Shown here one piece after another: positions 52,939-62,644 of a stretch of 64,000 bases of DNA. Under the pieces are notes generated by a model, which was not told where the DNA came from, did not search any database, and saw only the letters and a program-made list of their open reading frames with translations. How positions within the stretch are numbered: position 1 is the first letter of the stretch; every line of letters begins with the position of its first letter. The translations under genes were made by a program, and so were the position numbers. Origin of the DNA: Bacteroidales bacterium UBA6366 (GTDB taxonomy: Bacteria > Bacteroidota > Bacteroidia > Bacteroidales > UBA932); assembly GCA_002438845.1 (NCBI GenBank), contig DJRG01000004.1, positions 1-64,000 on the forward strand. The letters are read 5' to 3'.

Positions 52939-55900
52939 CTACTTGAATGAAAGGTTTACACCGAATGTGAATGTTCTGGCTTTCGGGAAGTTACCGTAGT
53001 CGAAGCCTTGGGAAAGGATTGACGATGCGGAGTTTTGGCTGATGCCGACCTCCGGGTCATAACCAGAGTAATTCGTGAACACATAGATGTTGTCCGCCGA
53101 GACATAAAGCTTGCAGGCCTCGATGTGGGCGGCCTTGCGGAGAATCCTCGCCGGCAAGGTGTAAGTGAGCCTTGCGGAGGCGAACCTGAGATAGGAAGCG
53201 TCCTCGACAAAGGCCGATGACACCAGTTTGGACGGAATCTGCGAATAATGCCGTGATGACTGGTTGGTTTCCGTCCATCTCTTGTTCCAGGCGGCCACCT
53301 GATTTGATCCGTCGCCGTTGAAGTTGGCTGTCAGCACGTAGTTGGCGTTGTACAGGTCGTTCCCGAGCGAGTACTGGAAGCCGAGATAAAGGTTGAGAGC
53401 CTTCCAGTTGAAGGTCGTGGAGAACGCTCCGTAGACTTTCGGAAGGAAATTACCGATCACCTCACGGTCGTTGTCGTCGATCTTGCCGTTCCCGTCCTTG
53501 TCCAGCAGTTTGAGGGAGCCAGGCTGCTCGCCGGCGCCCTGGGAAGGAATGCCGTCCTTCAAGGTGTAGATGATCTTGCCCGGTGTCGTCTCGCTTGGCT
53601 TGGCATCGAACTCGTCAAGTTGGTAAAGTCCGACAGCACGGTAGCCGAAAAGTTCTCCGATGCTGCCGCCTTCCCTCAGGATCACGCCGTTGGAGCCTCC
53701 CAGACAGGTGATGCCCAGATAGATAGGAGCCCCGGCCTGTCCAAGTTCAAGGATCTTCGACACGTTGTGCGTCATGTTGGCGTTCATCGTCCACTGGAAA
53801 TCCTTCTTGTCGATCAGCGTGGCGTTCAACGATGTCTCGATGCCGGAGTTGCGGATGCTGCCGACATTCTGCCAAGCCTTGTTGTAGCCCGAGATATTCA
53901 GGACCGGGGCTTCGAGAAGAAGGTCGCGGGTGGTCTTTCTGTAGAGGTCCACGTCGAGGTGCAGCCTCTCGTCCCACATTCCGAATTCCAGACCGAGGTT
54001 ATATTCAAGGGTCTTCTCCCATGTCAGATCCTCGTTGGCCAGAGTGAGAGGAGACTGGCCTATGCTCAGGCTCGTGCCGAAGGCTGTGCTTGTCGTGTAG
54101 AGCTGAGCGAACGAGCCTGCCGTAGGCACTGACGAGTTGCCGACCTCTCCGAGGGAAGCCCTCAGTTTCAATGTGCTGACCGGCCTGAAGTCCTTGAGGA
54201 AGTCCTCCTGCTTGGCGTTCCATGCCACGGCGCCCGAATAGAACGAGCCCCATTTGTTCTTGAGGAACGAGGAGGTTCCGTCACGGCGGAAGGTGAATGT
54301 CCCGATGTATTTGTCGTCATAGGCGTAGTTTGCCCTGAATATGAACGACATCATGGAATTGCTGCTGGTGTTGGAGAAAGAGTTGAAGCTCTTGGCCAGC
54401 TGGAGGTTGTTGTAGCCGAGCACCTCATTTTCGAACGAGGTGGCCTCGGTGGCGGTGTAGTAATATCTCGACCCTTGTTCCGTCACACCTCCCATGAGGT
54501 TCAGCCTATGCTTTCCGAACGTAGGCGACCATGTGAGGGTGTTCTCGTTCAGCCAACCGAACGTGGAGATGTTCGCCATGCAGGCCTGGGCGTTATAAAG
54601 GTAGCCCCTCGGCGTGGTGGTCGGATAGAACTGCTTGTCCTCCAAGGCATAGCTGTCAAGTCCCCCGGTCACTTTCAGGACAAGATCGTCCAGAATGGTG
54701 TACTGTATGTAGGAATTGGCGATGGTCCTGTTAAGGATCTTCTTCATCTTGATGTCATTGGCCATCGTGACAGGATTGTCCTTTTGGGAAGTGTTGTAGG
54801 AGTCGATCTGATACTGCTCCACACCGGCCCTGCGGAAATATGCCTGCGTGTCCTCATCGGTGAGGTCGAACGGTTTTGCCAGCATGGCTCCCATGACGGT
54901 TCCGATGGCGGTTCCGTCACCTCCCGATGTCGGCACACCGTCATCCACAATGCGGCTGTAGTTGAGATCCACGCCGATCTTGAGCTTGTCCGTGAAGTTA
55001 TGGTCGATGTTCACCTTGCCGGTGAATTTCTTCCAGTCAGTAGCGATGATGATAGACTGGTTCTGCATGTAGGAGGCGCTGACAAGGAAATTGGTCTTGT
55101 CAGTGGAGTTCTGCATGGAGACATTGTGGTTCTGGACAAAGCCGGTCCTGTAAATCTGATCCTGCCAGTCCATGCTCTTGATCTTCGCGAAGTCAAAGTT
55201 CCTGAGGTTGCCGTCCTTGTCCGAGAACATCTCCCAGCTTGGGTTCAAGGTGTTCATCATATTGGCATAGCCTTCGAAATCAAGCATATCCAACTTGCGG
55301 GGAAGCTGCTGGGCACTGACGTAGCCGCTGTACTGGATTCTGCCGGAGGATCCGCGTCCTTTCTTGGTGGTGATCATGATGACACCGTTGGCTCCCCTGT
55401 TACCATAGATGGCGGTCGAGGAAGCGTCCTTCAGGACTTCGATGGATGCGATGTCGTCGGTGTTGATCATCGCCAGACTGCTCATTCTGGAATCCAGATT
55501 GCCCATGCCCATTCCCGAAGCCGTGGTCACATCCCCGAGAGGGAAACCGTCCACCACGATGAGAGGGGATGTGGATCCAGACAGCGATCCGGCGCCACGG
55601 ATGAGCATCTTGGATGCGGCTCCCGGCTGTCCGCTCGTGGAGGAGACCATGAGCCCGGCGACTCCGCCCTTGAGGGCGTCGTCTACGGAGAACATCACAT
55701 GATTGGAGAGTTTATCGGAACTGATGGAGGCCACCGAACCGGTAAGGTCCTTTCTTCTGGCCGTACCGTAACCTATCACCACCGCATTGTCAAGCACCTC
55801 GGAATCAGACTCCAGCACAAAGTTGACGGTCTTTTTCCCGTCCACAGCCTGTTCCTTGTCCTGATACCCGATAAAAGAAGCGACAAGGACAGCGTCCTCG

Positions 55901-56097
55901 GCCGATTTCACCGTGATCGTGAAGTTTCCATTGTCATCCGTGTTCGTTCCGTTCTGTGTGCCTTTCTGGAACACACCGGCCCACGGGATAGGCTCCCCGT
56001 GGCTGTCCGTCACACGGCCCGAAACGGTCAATTGCTGCGCAAAGGCAGCATACCCTGCCAGTGACAAGCACAGCAGGGCGATGCACCTATTTAACAT
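52939..56097 (-). CDS. SusC/RagA-family TonB-dependent outer-membrane transporter (operon 3)
   Basis: A 1052-residue protein with a signal peptide ending AFAQ, a carboxypeptidase-regulatory-like domain (22-100, LTVSGRVTDSHGEPIPWAGV), the SusC plug signature VVIGYGTARRKDLTGSV near residue 107, plug motif MLIRGAGSLSGSTSPL near 165, and a barrel ending in LSFK. It forms the pump of operon 3 with the SusD 4 bases downstream. The gene begins 15 bases after the PKD lipoprotein, an order with the binding protein first. Confidence 0.95.
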   Translation of the reverse strand: MLNRCIALLCLSLAGYAAFAQQLTVSGRVTDSHGEPIPWAGVFQKGTQNGTNTDDNGNFTITVKSAEDAVLVASFIGYQDKEQAVDGKKTVNFVLESDSEVLDNAVVIGYGTARRKDLTGSVASISSDKLSNHVMFSVDDALKGGVAGLMVSSTSGQPGAASKMLIRGAGSLSGSTSPLIVVDGFPLGDVTTASGMGMGNLDSRMSSLAMINTDDIASIEVLKDASSTAIYGNRGANGVIMITTKKGRGSSGRIQYSGYVSAQQLPRKLDMLDFEGYANMMNTLNPSWEMFSDKDGNLRNFDFAKIKSMDWQDQIYRTGFVQNHNVSMQNSTDKTNFLVSASYMQNQSIIIATDWKKFTGKVNIDHNFTDKLKIGVDLNYSRIVDDGVPTSGGDGTAIGTVMGAMLAKPFDLTDEDTQAYFRRAGVEQYQIDSYNTSQKDNPVTMANDIKMKKILNRTIANSYIQYTILDDLVLKVTGGLDSYALEDKQFYPTTTPRGYLYNAQACMANISTFGWLNENTLTWSPTFGKHRLNLMGGVTEQGSRYYYTATEATSFENEVLGYNNLQLAKSFNSFSNTSSNSMMSFIFRANYAYDDKYIGTFTFRRDGTSSFLKNKWGSFYSGAVAWNAKQEDFLKDFRPVSTLKLRASLGEVGNSSVPTAGSFAQLYTTSTAFGTSLSIGQSPLTLANEDLTWEKTLEYNLGLEFGMWDERLHLDVDLYRKTTRDLLLEAPVLNISGYNKAWQNVGSIRNSGIETSLNATLIDKKDFQWTMNANMTHNVSKILELGQAGAPIYLGITCLGGSNGVILREGGSIGELFGYRAVGLYQLDEFDAKPSETTPGKIIYTLKDGIPSQGAGEQPGSLKLLDKDGNGKIDDNDREVIGNFLPKVYGAFSTTFNWKALNLYLGFQYSLGNDLYNANYVLTANFNGDGSNQVAAWNKRWTETNQSSRHYSQIPSKLVSSAFVEDASYLRFASARLTYTLPARILRKAAHIEACKLYVSADNIYVFTNYSGYDPEVGISQNSASSILSQGFDYGNFPKARTFTFGVNLSFK

Positions 56098-56112
56098 ATT
56101 TTCAGTTATTTA

Positions 56113-57390
56113 CTACTCTTCAACAAGATTGATCTGAACCTCGTCGATGAAAACCTTGGCACCAACACCGGAGAGTCCCACAGCGAGATAGCAGTTTCTG
56201 AAGATGTCACCCTTTGAGCCAGCGTCATCAATATTGAACTCAAAGGAATATTTTGTCCAGTCGCCTTTAAGGAGACCCTTGAACACATACTGTCCATCCT
56301 CACCGGCCTCTACAGAAGTAATCGCATTCTCGTACAATTTGATCTGACTACCCTCAACGAAATCCTGACCGAACACAGTCTTCCACTCATCAATCGCATT
56401 CCAACCATGAAGAGGATCGTTCAGCCAGTTCGGGCAGTATGAGAAGACGTTCAGCCAATAGCAGCTTGCGGCTATCCCATCACCATAAGCCATACCTTCC
56501 GCCTTGAGCCAGAAACTGAGCTCATACTTCTTACCGACTTCCAAGGAGGCGTTGTACGGCCAAGTGTTGCGGCTGGCCAATTCATAGATAGTCGCTCCGT
56601 CAGTAATCGCGGAAATGTTCAGTTTCATGCACTTTGACGTGCCGTTCGCACCTCCGTCAGCGATTGTCATAGACGCCGGACGCAATCCAGCCTCGGTCTC
56701 ACCCGGGAACTGTGCCCAAGAATACCACCCCTCATTGACATTGCCTCTCTCGAAGCCATAGACATCGTAAGTCTCATCAGAGCCGAGCAGCGGATAGTTT
56801 CCCGCGATGATGTGCCTTGTGGCCGTGAACTTTGCGCCGTCCTTAGCCCTTGTGATCTCGCAGGTCACGGTGACATCATTGATCTGGTCATTCCAAACCA
56901 CCTTAGGAGAAGCCTCCGTGGATGTGGCAGGGGTCCCGCCAGGGAATGTCCAGCTGTAGGATGTAGGCTCACCGGCTACGTTCTCAAGAGAGAAGGTCAC
57001 TTCCTTGCCTTTCTTGGCGCAACCTTTCTCCGTCAGGCCAGCCACAGCCACCTCGGCGGAAAGATCATCGAGGACCTTGACCGTCATCGTGGCCTCGTCC
57101 TTCGTGCCGTCGGAATAATTGACGGTAAGGGTAGCCTTCTTCTCACCAGCGGCGTTGAACGTCACATTGACCACAGCCTCTGAAGAGGTCGCCGGAGTTC
57201 CGTCCTCGAAAGTCCACTGCCTTGAGTCGACATTGATGGAATAGTCTGAGAATGTGACAGTCTCACCTTTCAAAGCCACCTCAGAGCTGACTTTGTACTG
57301 AAAATCCTTCTCGATGGTCTTGTCTTCCTTGTTGCAGGACATCATAAGAATCAGGCTCGACAGAGCCAACATTGATAAAATCCGTTTCAT
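56113..57390 (-). CDS. PKD-domain surface glycan-binding lipoprotein
   Basis: A 425-residue lipoprotein with lipobox LMMSC (Cys19). Two PKD-type domains lie at about 30-105 (SRQWTFEDGTPATSSEAVVN) and 112-190 (SYSWTFPGGTPATSTEASPKV). The C-terminal half (200-425) looks like a CBM4/9-type jelly roll (LEVGKKYELSFWLKAEG, WTKYSFEFNIDDAGSKGD). It has no catalytic motif. It is the first gene after the hybrid regulator and precedes SusC, so it likely binds the same glycan at the cell surface. A pair of direct repeats lies in its upstream region. Confidence 0.82.
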   Translation of the reverse strand: MKRILSMLALSSLILMMSCNKEDKTIEKDFQYKVSSEVALKGETVTFSDYSINVDSRQWTFEDGTPATSSEAVVNVTFNAAGEKKATLTVNYSDGTKDEATMTVKVLDDLSAEVAVAGLTEKGCAKKGKEVTFSLENVAGEPTSYSWTFPGGTPATSTEASPKVVWNDQINDVTVTCEITRAKDGAKFTATRHIIAGNYPLLGSDETYDVYGFERGNVNEGWYSWAQFPGETEAGLRPASMTIADGGANGTSKCMKLNISAITDGATIYELASRNTWPYNASLEVGKKYELSFWLKAEGMAYGDGIAASCYWLNVFSYCPNWLNDPLHGWNAIDEWKTVFGQDFVEGSQIKLYENAITSVEAGEDGQYVFKGLLKGDWTKYSFEFNIDDAGSKGDIFRNCYLAVGLSGVGAKVFIDEVQINLVEE

Positions 57391-57426
57391 AAGATGTAGA
57401 TGTTATTAGTTTGTTAAAAATTCATT

Positions 57427-57461
57427 CGGTGGCGACAATAATGATTCACCGGGACAATAAT
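57427..57461 (-). promoter_or_regulatory. Direct repeats upstream of operon 3, possible regulator site
   Basis: GACAATAAT occurs at 57434-57442 and 57453-57461, 19 bases apart, and CGGTG/CACCG (57427-57431, 57447-57451) forms an inverted pair. They lie between the regulator gene and the operon 3 lipoprotein gene, where its AraC-type output domain would be expected to bind. No clear -7 box is seen in the 141-base gap. Confidence 0.5.
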
Positions 57462-57531
57462 AACGCAGAAGCGCCGAACGACGTATTCACAAATCGTTCA
57501 TATTTCCGCAAATCCACAAAAAAGTAGAAAC

Positions 57532-60500
57532 CTATGCTTCCTTGCCGGCTGATTTATAATCTTTTGGAAGGACTCCGAATTCGGCGAAGAAAATCTTGGA
57601 AAAGTAAGAGATGTTGTTGAACCCTACCGCATACATCACCTGCGAGACACTCTTGCCAGGGTCTGAGGAAAGCAGTTGGGCGGCCCTCTTCAACCGGATG
57701 CCACGGACGAACTGTATCGCTGTCATGCCCGTTATAGACTTGATCTTGCGGTAGAGCTGAGGACGCGAATAGCCGATGTTCACACACAGGTCGTCCACTC
57801 CGTAGTCCAGATCCGAGATGTGCTCCTCGATATTCTCGATGCAGCTTCTGATGAACTTTTCATCCACCGGAGTGGCAGTGACGGAGGAAGGCTCCAGAGA
57901 GACATCCTTGCGGAACGACTGACGGAGGCTCTCGCGCTGGCGGATAAGGCTGTCGATGCGGGCCAGAAGCATGTCGGCATGAAAAGGCTTGGTGATATAG
58001 TCATCAGCCAGCAGCCTGTACCCTTCCATCTTGTACATCGGCAAGTCGCGGGCGGAAATCAAGATAACAGGAATATGCGAGGTCACATTGTTCTCCTTGA
58101 TCTTCTGGCAAAGTTCCAGTCCGTTGACGTTCGGCATCACAACGTCCGTCAAGATCAGATCCGGAGTCTCCGACAAAGCCTTCTCGTAACCTTCCTGGCC
58201 ATCCTGAGCCGTGATTATGTTGTACCTTGTGGACAGAAGTTGGACAAGATATTCCCGAAGTTCCTGGCTGTCATCCACAACCAGTACTTGATAGTCCCGT
58301 TCCACGCCGTTCGCCCCGTTATAGCGCGGCTCATCCGTGAGTTCGCTCAACGGATCATAATTGGAAAGATAATCGCTGTTCCTGTAGTCCCGGTCAATCA
58401 CATCGGCCGAGAAATGGCCATCCCCGTACGGCAGGAAAACCTTGAACACAGTCGTTCCGCCTGGTACAGACTCCGCCTCGATCGTCCCCGAATGAGACAG
58501 GACCGCATGCTTGCTGATGGCCAGTCCTATCCCCATCCCTCCCCTGTCGTTGTTGCGTCCTTGGGTGAATCTGTCGAAGATGTGCGGCAGGTCCTCGGGA
58601 AGGATTCCGATGCCAAGGTTGGAAATCTCCAACCGGACCCCTGACGGGCGGACATCATCACCGACGGCCTCGCAGACATGGACTTTTATCAGTCCCCCTT
58701 GCTCCGGGGAATACTTTATGGCGTTGGAGAGCAGGTTCAGGATGACCTTCTCAATCTGGTTCTTGTCCATGAAGACCTTCTCGCCGAGCGGCTCCGTAGA
58801 GATCTCGAACTCAATTCCTTTGCTCTTGGCGACAGGCTGGAACAGAAGACAGATTTCCTCGACAAACCTGGAGAAATCCGTCTCGACCACATGGAGACGC
58901 AGGGCTCCGTTGTCATATTTCCGAAGATCCGTGATGGACTCAATCTGCTTCTGAAGGATCTTGGCACTCTGGTCCACAAGCCTGAGGCGGCTCAGAGTGT
59001 TCTTGCCAAGATTCGGATTCTGAAGGAGTTCCTCGACCGGCGTAGTGATGAGGGTAAGCGGAGTCTTTATCTCATGCAGGAAGTCAGTGTGGAATTTCAA
59101 CTCCTCCTCGTTCCTTTCCTGCTGCTCTGCATGGAGCTTCTTCTGAACATCCTCCCTATGCTTTCTGTCGCTTATCCTTTTATATTCAGAGAATATGCGC
59201 CATGCGGCCAACAGCAAGGCAAGCGAATATATTCCAACGGCGACTCCCGACAAATACCATGGCGGACGTATTCTGACAGCGATACGCGCAGGATCGGACG
59301 CCCACACCCCGTTGGAGTCCGCACCATACACTACGAATGAATATCTTCCCGGACGCACATTCGGGTACGATGCCGAAGGATTCGCGCCTGTGGCCTCGTG
59401 CCTACCATCATCCAAGCCTTCCAACATGTAACGGTACCGGTTGCGCTCCGGCGCCGAATAGGACATGACGGCGAACCTGAACACCAGACTGCTTCTCTTG
59501 CTGTCAAGGGTCACATCCTCCATTCTCCTGACCGGAGCACCGCCTTTCGTCACGACAGGTTGACCTCCAGCTGTGAACCCGGTAAGGTTTACCTTTGGTT
59601 TTTCACCCTCCCCAATATCACTTATATCATTAGGAATAAACACATTAAAACCTCCGATTCCACCAAAGGCCAGCCTTCCGTCCCCCATGTCGGCGGAGTC
59701 CCAGATCTTGAATGAGTTGCTTTGCAGACCGTCACCACGGGAAAAACAGCGGATCGCTCCGTCGGACGGGTTGAACCTTATGAGGCCGTGCCCACCGATC
59801 CAGAAATTGCCGTTCCCGTCTTCCTGGAGAGACTCGAACTCATTGTCCGGGAAATCCGGATCCGTGCTCTTGTTGTACAATCTAAACGATAACGCCTCCG
59901 AGGTCTGGCTGTCAATCAGTTTTCCCAATCCCAGTCCAAGGGCGGACACCCACATCGAACCGTTCCTGTCCTTGTGGATGAAAGAGATGAACTCGACCGC
60001 TTCCTTGTCAGGGACCACATGGACACGTCTCAGCTCGCAGATTTTTCCTTCCTCATCACAGACTATCCTGTTGAGCCCGGCTCTGGAGCCCACCCACACC
60101 ACAGACTTGCCTTTCATGTCATCCACCATGATGTCTGTCGTGAAATCATCGCTGAGAGAATATGTGTCACGATAATTGTTCCTCAGATTCAACCACCCGG
60201 ACCGCACATTGTCTCCTTTAAGGTATCCTGAAGGTGAGCGGAACACCCCGCTGGCCGTAGTCATCCACACAGACGAGAACCTGTCGGATGTGAAACGGTA
60301 GATGCTGATCCGCTCCGGAAGCCCATAAGGTCTTTTCAGGCGGAATCTTCCGCCTGATGAAGCCGCATCCACATCAGCGGCCGGCATGACACCAGCCCCA
60401 TGATCCCAGGAGCCGAGCCAGACATCTCCGTCCGGGGCCTCCCAGATCGCCGAGACTGGCATTGAAGCGAACATCGACAGGGAGGCCATGTCCAAAAATG

Positions 60501-61623
60501 TAAGTTTCCCGTTCTCCAGCACCGCCACGGTGCCGTCCTTGTAGGATACCCACAGACGATGACGGCTGTCCGAAGCCATCGTGACCACCTGTTGCTGGCT
60601 GTCGGACCGCAGCGGGTAAAGGTGGAACGCCCGGCTGTAGGCATTGCTTCTAAAGCAGCCCTTGCCGATTGTACCGATCCATAGCACGGACGAGCGGTCA
60701 TACAGCAATGCGGACACATCACAGCTGAATCCGGAATTGGACGGGGAATATGTGTTCAGCACCTCAAGCCCGGGACTGTAATGCAGGACACCGTTTCTCA
60801 TCGTCCCGACGTAGATGTCCCCCGAGCCGCCACGGCAAACCGATCTTGACTCAAAGGAGCCTACCTTCTCAAAACCATCATTTTCAGGATTATAAATGAA
60901 TATCCCTTCGTAAGATGTCAACAAAAGTCTTCCGTCATCCAACGCAAGATGCGATGTCGCGAATATCCCGTTGTCCACAACCCTCAAGCCTTCACTCTCG
61001 CTGAAACGGCAGACCCCTCTCGACGTTCCGACCAGCATCTCATCCCCACTCAGCGAACATCCCGTAAGGACCACGGCCCCGAAAGACCACGAGGTGACAT
61101 TGTAGCCGTCATCATCCCTCTCAAGTTTAGAGAGGCCATCGTTTGTGCAGATGTAGACCCGGCCTCCGTCATCCGGGCTGAAGACACTGTTCACACAGTT
61201 CGACGGAACCTTCACCGTCTTCACAAAGCGGTCATCAGCCGTGTCATATAATGTCAGTCCACCGGCCTCCGTGCCGATGTAGAGCAGTCCGTCTCCGGCC
61301 AGGTACAAGGATGAGATTCTCGAACTTTCCAAAATGGAGTTAGAGATGTCGTACGTCCGGATCTCGACCCCGTCATAGCGGCACAGCCCGGAGGACGTAC
61401 CGATCCAGATAAAACCGTCGTTGTCCTGAACCGTCGCGAACACATCCGTGTGCGGCAACCCCTGATCAACCGAGAACGGCTCCATGTAGGACCTCTCCTG
61501 TGCCAGTGCCGGAAACCCACCCATGCATAAGGCAAGCGTCAGGAGCAGACTGACACTTTGCAGTCGCTTCGGCAAGTTCAGCGACAGGAGAAGCTTTGAC
61601 AAGACACTTCCAACTCCACTCAT
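57532..61623 (-). CDS. Hybrid two-component system sensor-regulator
   Basis: A 1363-residue single-chain regulator. I start it at 61623 (MSGVGSVLSK), 10 bases after the lplA stop; a longer frame from 61719 would overlap lplA. In order: signal/anchor helix (about 20-42), periplasmic two-component-regulator propeller repeats (45-720), Y_Y_Y domain (about 730-785), membrane helix (about 790-810), histidine kinase with phospho-acceptor His850 in FLHEIKTPLTLI, an ATPase domain, a receiver with Asp1160 in LTDVVMPNVNG, and a C-terminal AraC-type DNA-binding domain (about 1265-1360). Such proteins bind a specific oligosaccharide in the periplasm and switch on the adjacent SusCD operon. All key residues look intact. 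Confidence 0.96.
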   Translation of the reverse strand: MSGVGSVLSKLLLSLNLPKRLQSVSLLLTLALCMGGFPALAQERSYMEPFSVDQGLPHTDVFATVQDNDGFIWIGTSSGLCRYDGVEIRTYDISNSILESSRISSLYLAGDGLLYIGTEAGGLTLYDTADDRFVKTVKVPSNCVNSVFSPDDGGRVYICTNDGLSKLERDDDGYNVTSWSFGAVVLTGCSLSGDEMLVGTSRGVCRFSESEGLRVVDNGIFATSHLALDDGRLLLTSYEGIFIYNPENDGFEKVGSFESRSVCRGGSGDIYVGTMRNGVLHYSPGLEVLNTYSPSNSGFSCDVSALLYDRSSVLWIGTIGKGCFRSNAYSRAFHLYPLRSDSQQQVVTMASDSRHRLWVSYKDGTVAVLENGKLTFLDMASLSMFASMPVSAIWEAPDGDVWLGSWDHGAGVMPAADVDAASSGGRFRLKRPYGLPERISIYRFTSDRFSSVWMTTASGVFRSPSGYLKGDNVRSGWLNLRNNYRDTYSLSDDFTTDIMVDDMKGKSVVWVGSRAGLNRIVCDEEGKICELRRVHVVPDKEAVEFISFIHKDRNGSMWVSALGLGLGKLIDSQTSEALSFRLYNKSTDPDFPDNEFESLQEDGNGNFWIGGHGLIRFNPSDGAIRCFSRGDGLQSNSFKIWDSADMGDGRLAFGGIGGFNVFIPNDISDIGEGEKPKVNLTGFTAGGQPVVTKGGAPVRRMEDVTLDSKRSSLVFRFAVMSYSAPERNRYRYMLEGLDDGRHEATGANPSASYPNVRPGRYSFVVYGADSNGVWASDPARIAVRIRPPWYLSGVAVGIYSLALLLAAWRIFSEYKRISDRKHREDVQKKLHAEQQERNEEELKFHTDFLHEIKTPLTLITTPVEELLQNPNLGKNTLSRLRLVDQSAKILQKQIESITDLRKYDNGALRLHVVETDFSRFVEEICLLFQPVAKSKGIEFEISTEPLGEKVFMDKNQIEKVILNLLSNAIKYSPEQGGLIKVHVCEAVGDDVRPSGVRLEISNLGIGILPEDLPHIFDRFTQGRNNDRGGMGIGLAISKHAVLSHSGTIEAESVPGGTTVFKVFLPYGDGHFSADVIDRDYRNSDYLSNYDPLSELTDEPRYNGANGVERDYQVLVVDDSQELREYLVQLLSTRYNIITAQDGQEGYEKALSETPDLILTDVVMPNVNGLELCQKIKENNVTSHIPVILISARDLPMYKMEGYRLLADDYITKPFHADMLLARIDSLIRQRESLRQSFRKDVSLEPSSVTATPVDEKFIRSCIENIEEHISDLDYGVDDLCVNIGYSRPQLYRKIKSITGMTAIQFVRGIRLKRAAQLLSSDPGKSVSQVMYAVGFNNISYFSKIFFAEFGVLPKDYKSAGKEA

Positions 61624-61633
61624 TGACCAAAGA

Positions 61634-62599
61634 TCAGTCGCCAGACGGTTTGAAGAGGAGGCTTGCGATCTCGTCGGCGGTGGCGCCACGGAAATAGGTG
61701 GCGACTGGCTGCGACTCAAGGAAGGACTTTACGGCCGGCCGGTCGTAACGAAGGCCGATCATCTTTGCGGCAAGGTCGGCGGCAGGATTGTCGAAAAGGA
61801 AATCTCCGGTGAAATCGAGACGGGTGATAAGGCCATGATCCACACGGAGATTGGCCTCCACTGTGCCGCAGAAAAGTTTGGCCTTACAGTGGAAGTCGGC
61901 TTCGTGGGAGTGACCGTAGATGAAATCCCAAGTGGAGAACTTCTCATCGGCCTGCTTGCGGACCTCCGCGATCTGCTCGTCCGAGAGTGACATCTGGCCG
62001 TCTCCGGCGGAAAGGATTTCCTGGAGAGCTGCCTGTAGCTCATCCAGAGACTTGAACTGAGGAAGGTACTCCTTCAGGTTCGCCACGCGGCTCTTGACCG
62101 AGGAGATTCCTTTGGCCTGCATCTTCGAGGTCGGAGTGTCGAGGACTTTGACAAGTGTGTCAAGGTCAACGTCGTACATCAGCGTGCCGTGGATAATCTC
62201 CTGATTGTGGGAGACGCGGCGGGCATAGCCGGAGACCTTTCTTCCTTCCACGAATATGTCGTTGCGGCCTGTCAGCTCAGCCGGAACGCCCAACTGACGC
62301 AGGGCGTCCACCATCGGCTGCGGGGACGGATTCTTGCCGATGATCGTGTAGTTCATGTTCTGGAGGTCGTGATAGACGGCTCCGCCGCCGGTCACGCGAC
62401 GGGCCAACGTGATTCCGTGCGAGTTAAGATAGTCCAGGTTCACCTCGCTGTAGGCGTTCTGGTTCAGACCGATGATCACGGCCGGACGATTCCTCCAAAG
62501 AAAGAAATACGATTCATCGGACGGGATGTTCTCAAGGCAATATTCATCGAACGCAAGGTTGAAATACGGGTCGGTGGAGTTGTTGATAAGATATTTCAT
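61634..62599 (-). CDS. lplA: Lipoate-protein ligase A
   Basis: A 321-residue cytoplasmic enzyme that attaches lipoate to dehydrogenase complexes or the glycine cleavage H protein. Motifs: WRNRPAVIIGLNQNAY, RRVTGGGAVYHDLQN (lipoyl-AMP loop), GRNDIFVEGRKVSGYARR and HGTLMYDVDLDTL. A C-terminal accessory domain follows from about 250. I start at 62599 (MKYLINNSTDPYFNLA), matching the family N-terminus; an in-frame ATG 7 codons upstream is possible. Its stop is 10 bases before the hybrid regulator gene, an unusual neighbour for a housekeeping enzyme. Confidence 0.92.
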   Translation of the reverse strand: MKYLINNSTDPYFNLAFDEYCLENIPSDESYFFLWRNRPAVIIGLNQNAYSEVNLDYLNSHGITLARRVTGGGAVYHDLQNMNYTIIGKNPSPQPMVDALRQLGVPAELTGRNDIFVEGRKVSGYARRVSHNQEIIHGTLMYDVDLDTLVKVLDTPTSKMQAKGISSVKSRVANLKEYLPQFKSLDELQAALQEILSAGDGQMSLSDEQIAEVRKQADEKFSTWDFIYGHSHEADFHCKAKLFCGTVEANLRVDHGLITRLDFTGDFLFDNPAADLAAKMIGLRYDRPAVKSFLESQPVATYFRGATADEIASLLFKPSGD

Positions 62600-62644
62600 T
62601 GCACATTTAATTAAAGTCATCCAAGTACGGAAGACGGCCAGGTT

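Noticed and set aside
54475..56064. 529-codon open frame on the plus strand opposite the operon 3 SusC gene
   Set aside because: It lies wholly antisense to a clear SusC gene, its composition follows the complementary codons, and the product matches no family. Similar long antisense frames at 178-1479, 40776-42038 and 48452-49468 were rejected for the same reason.
61624..61719. Longer start for the hybrid two-component gene
   Set aside because: It would overlap the lplA gene and add a Ser/Pro-rich segment before the signal helix; the ATG at 61623 fits the family.
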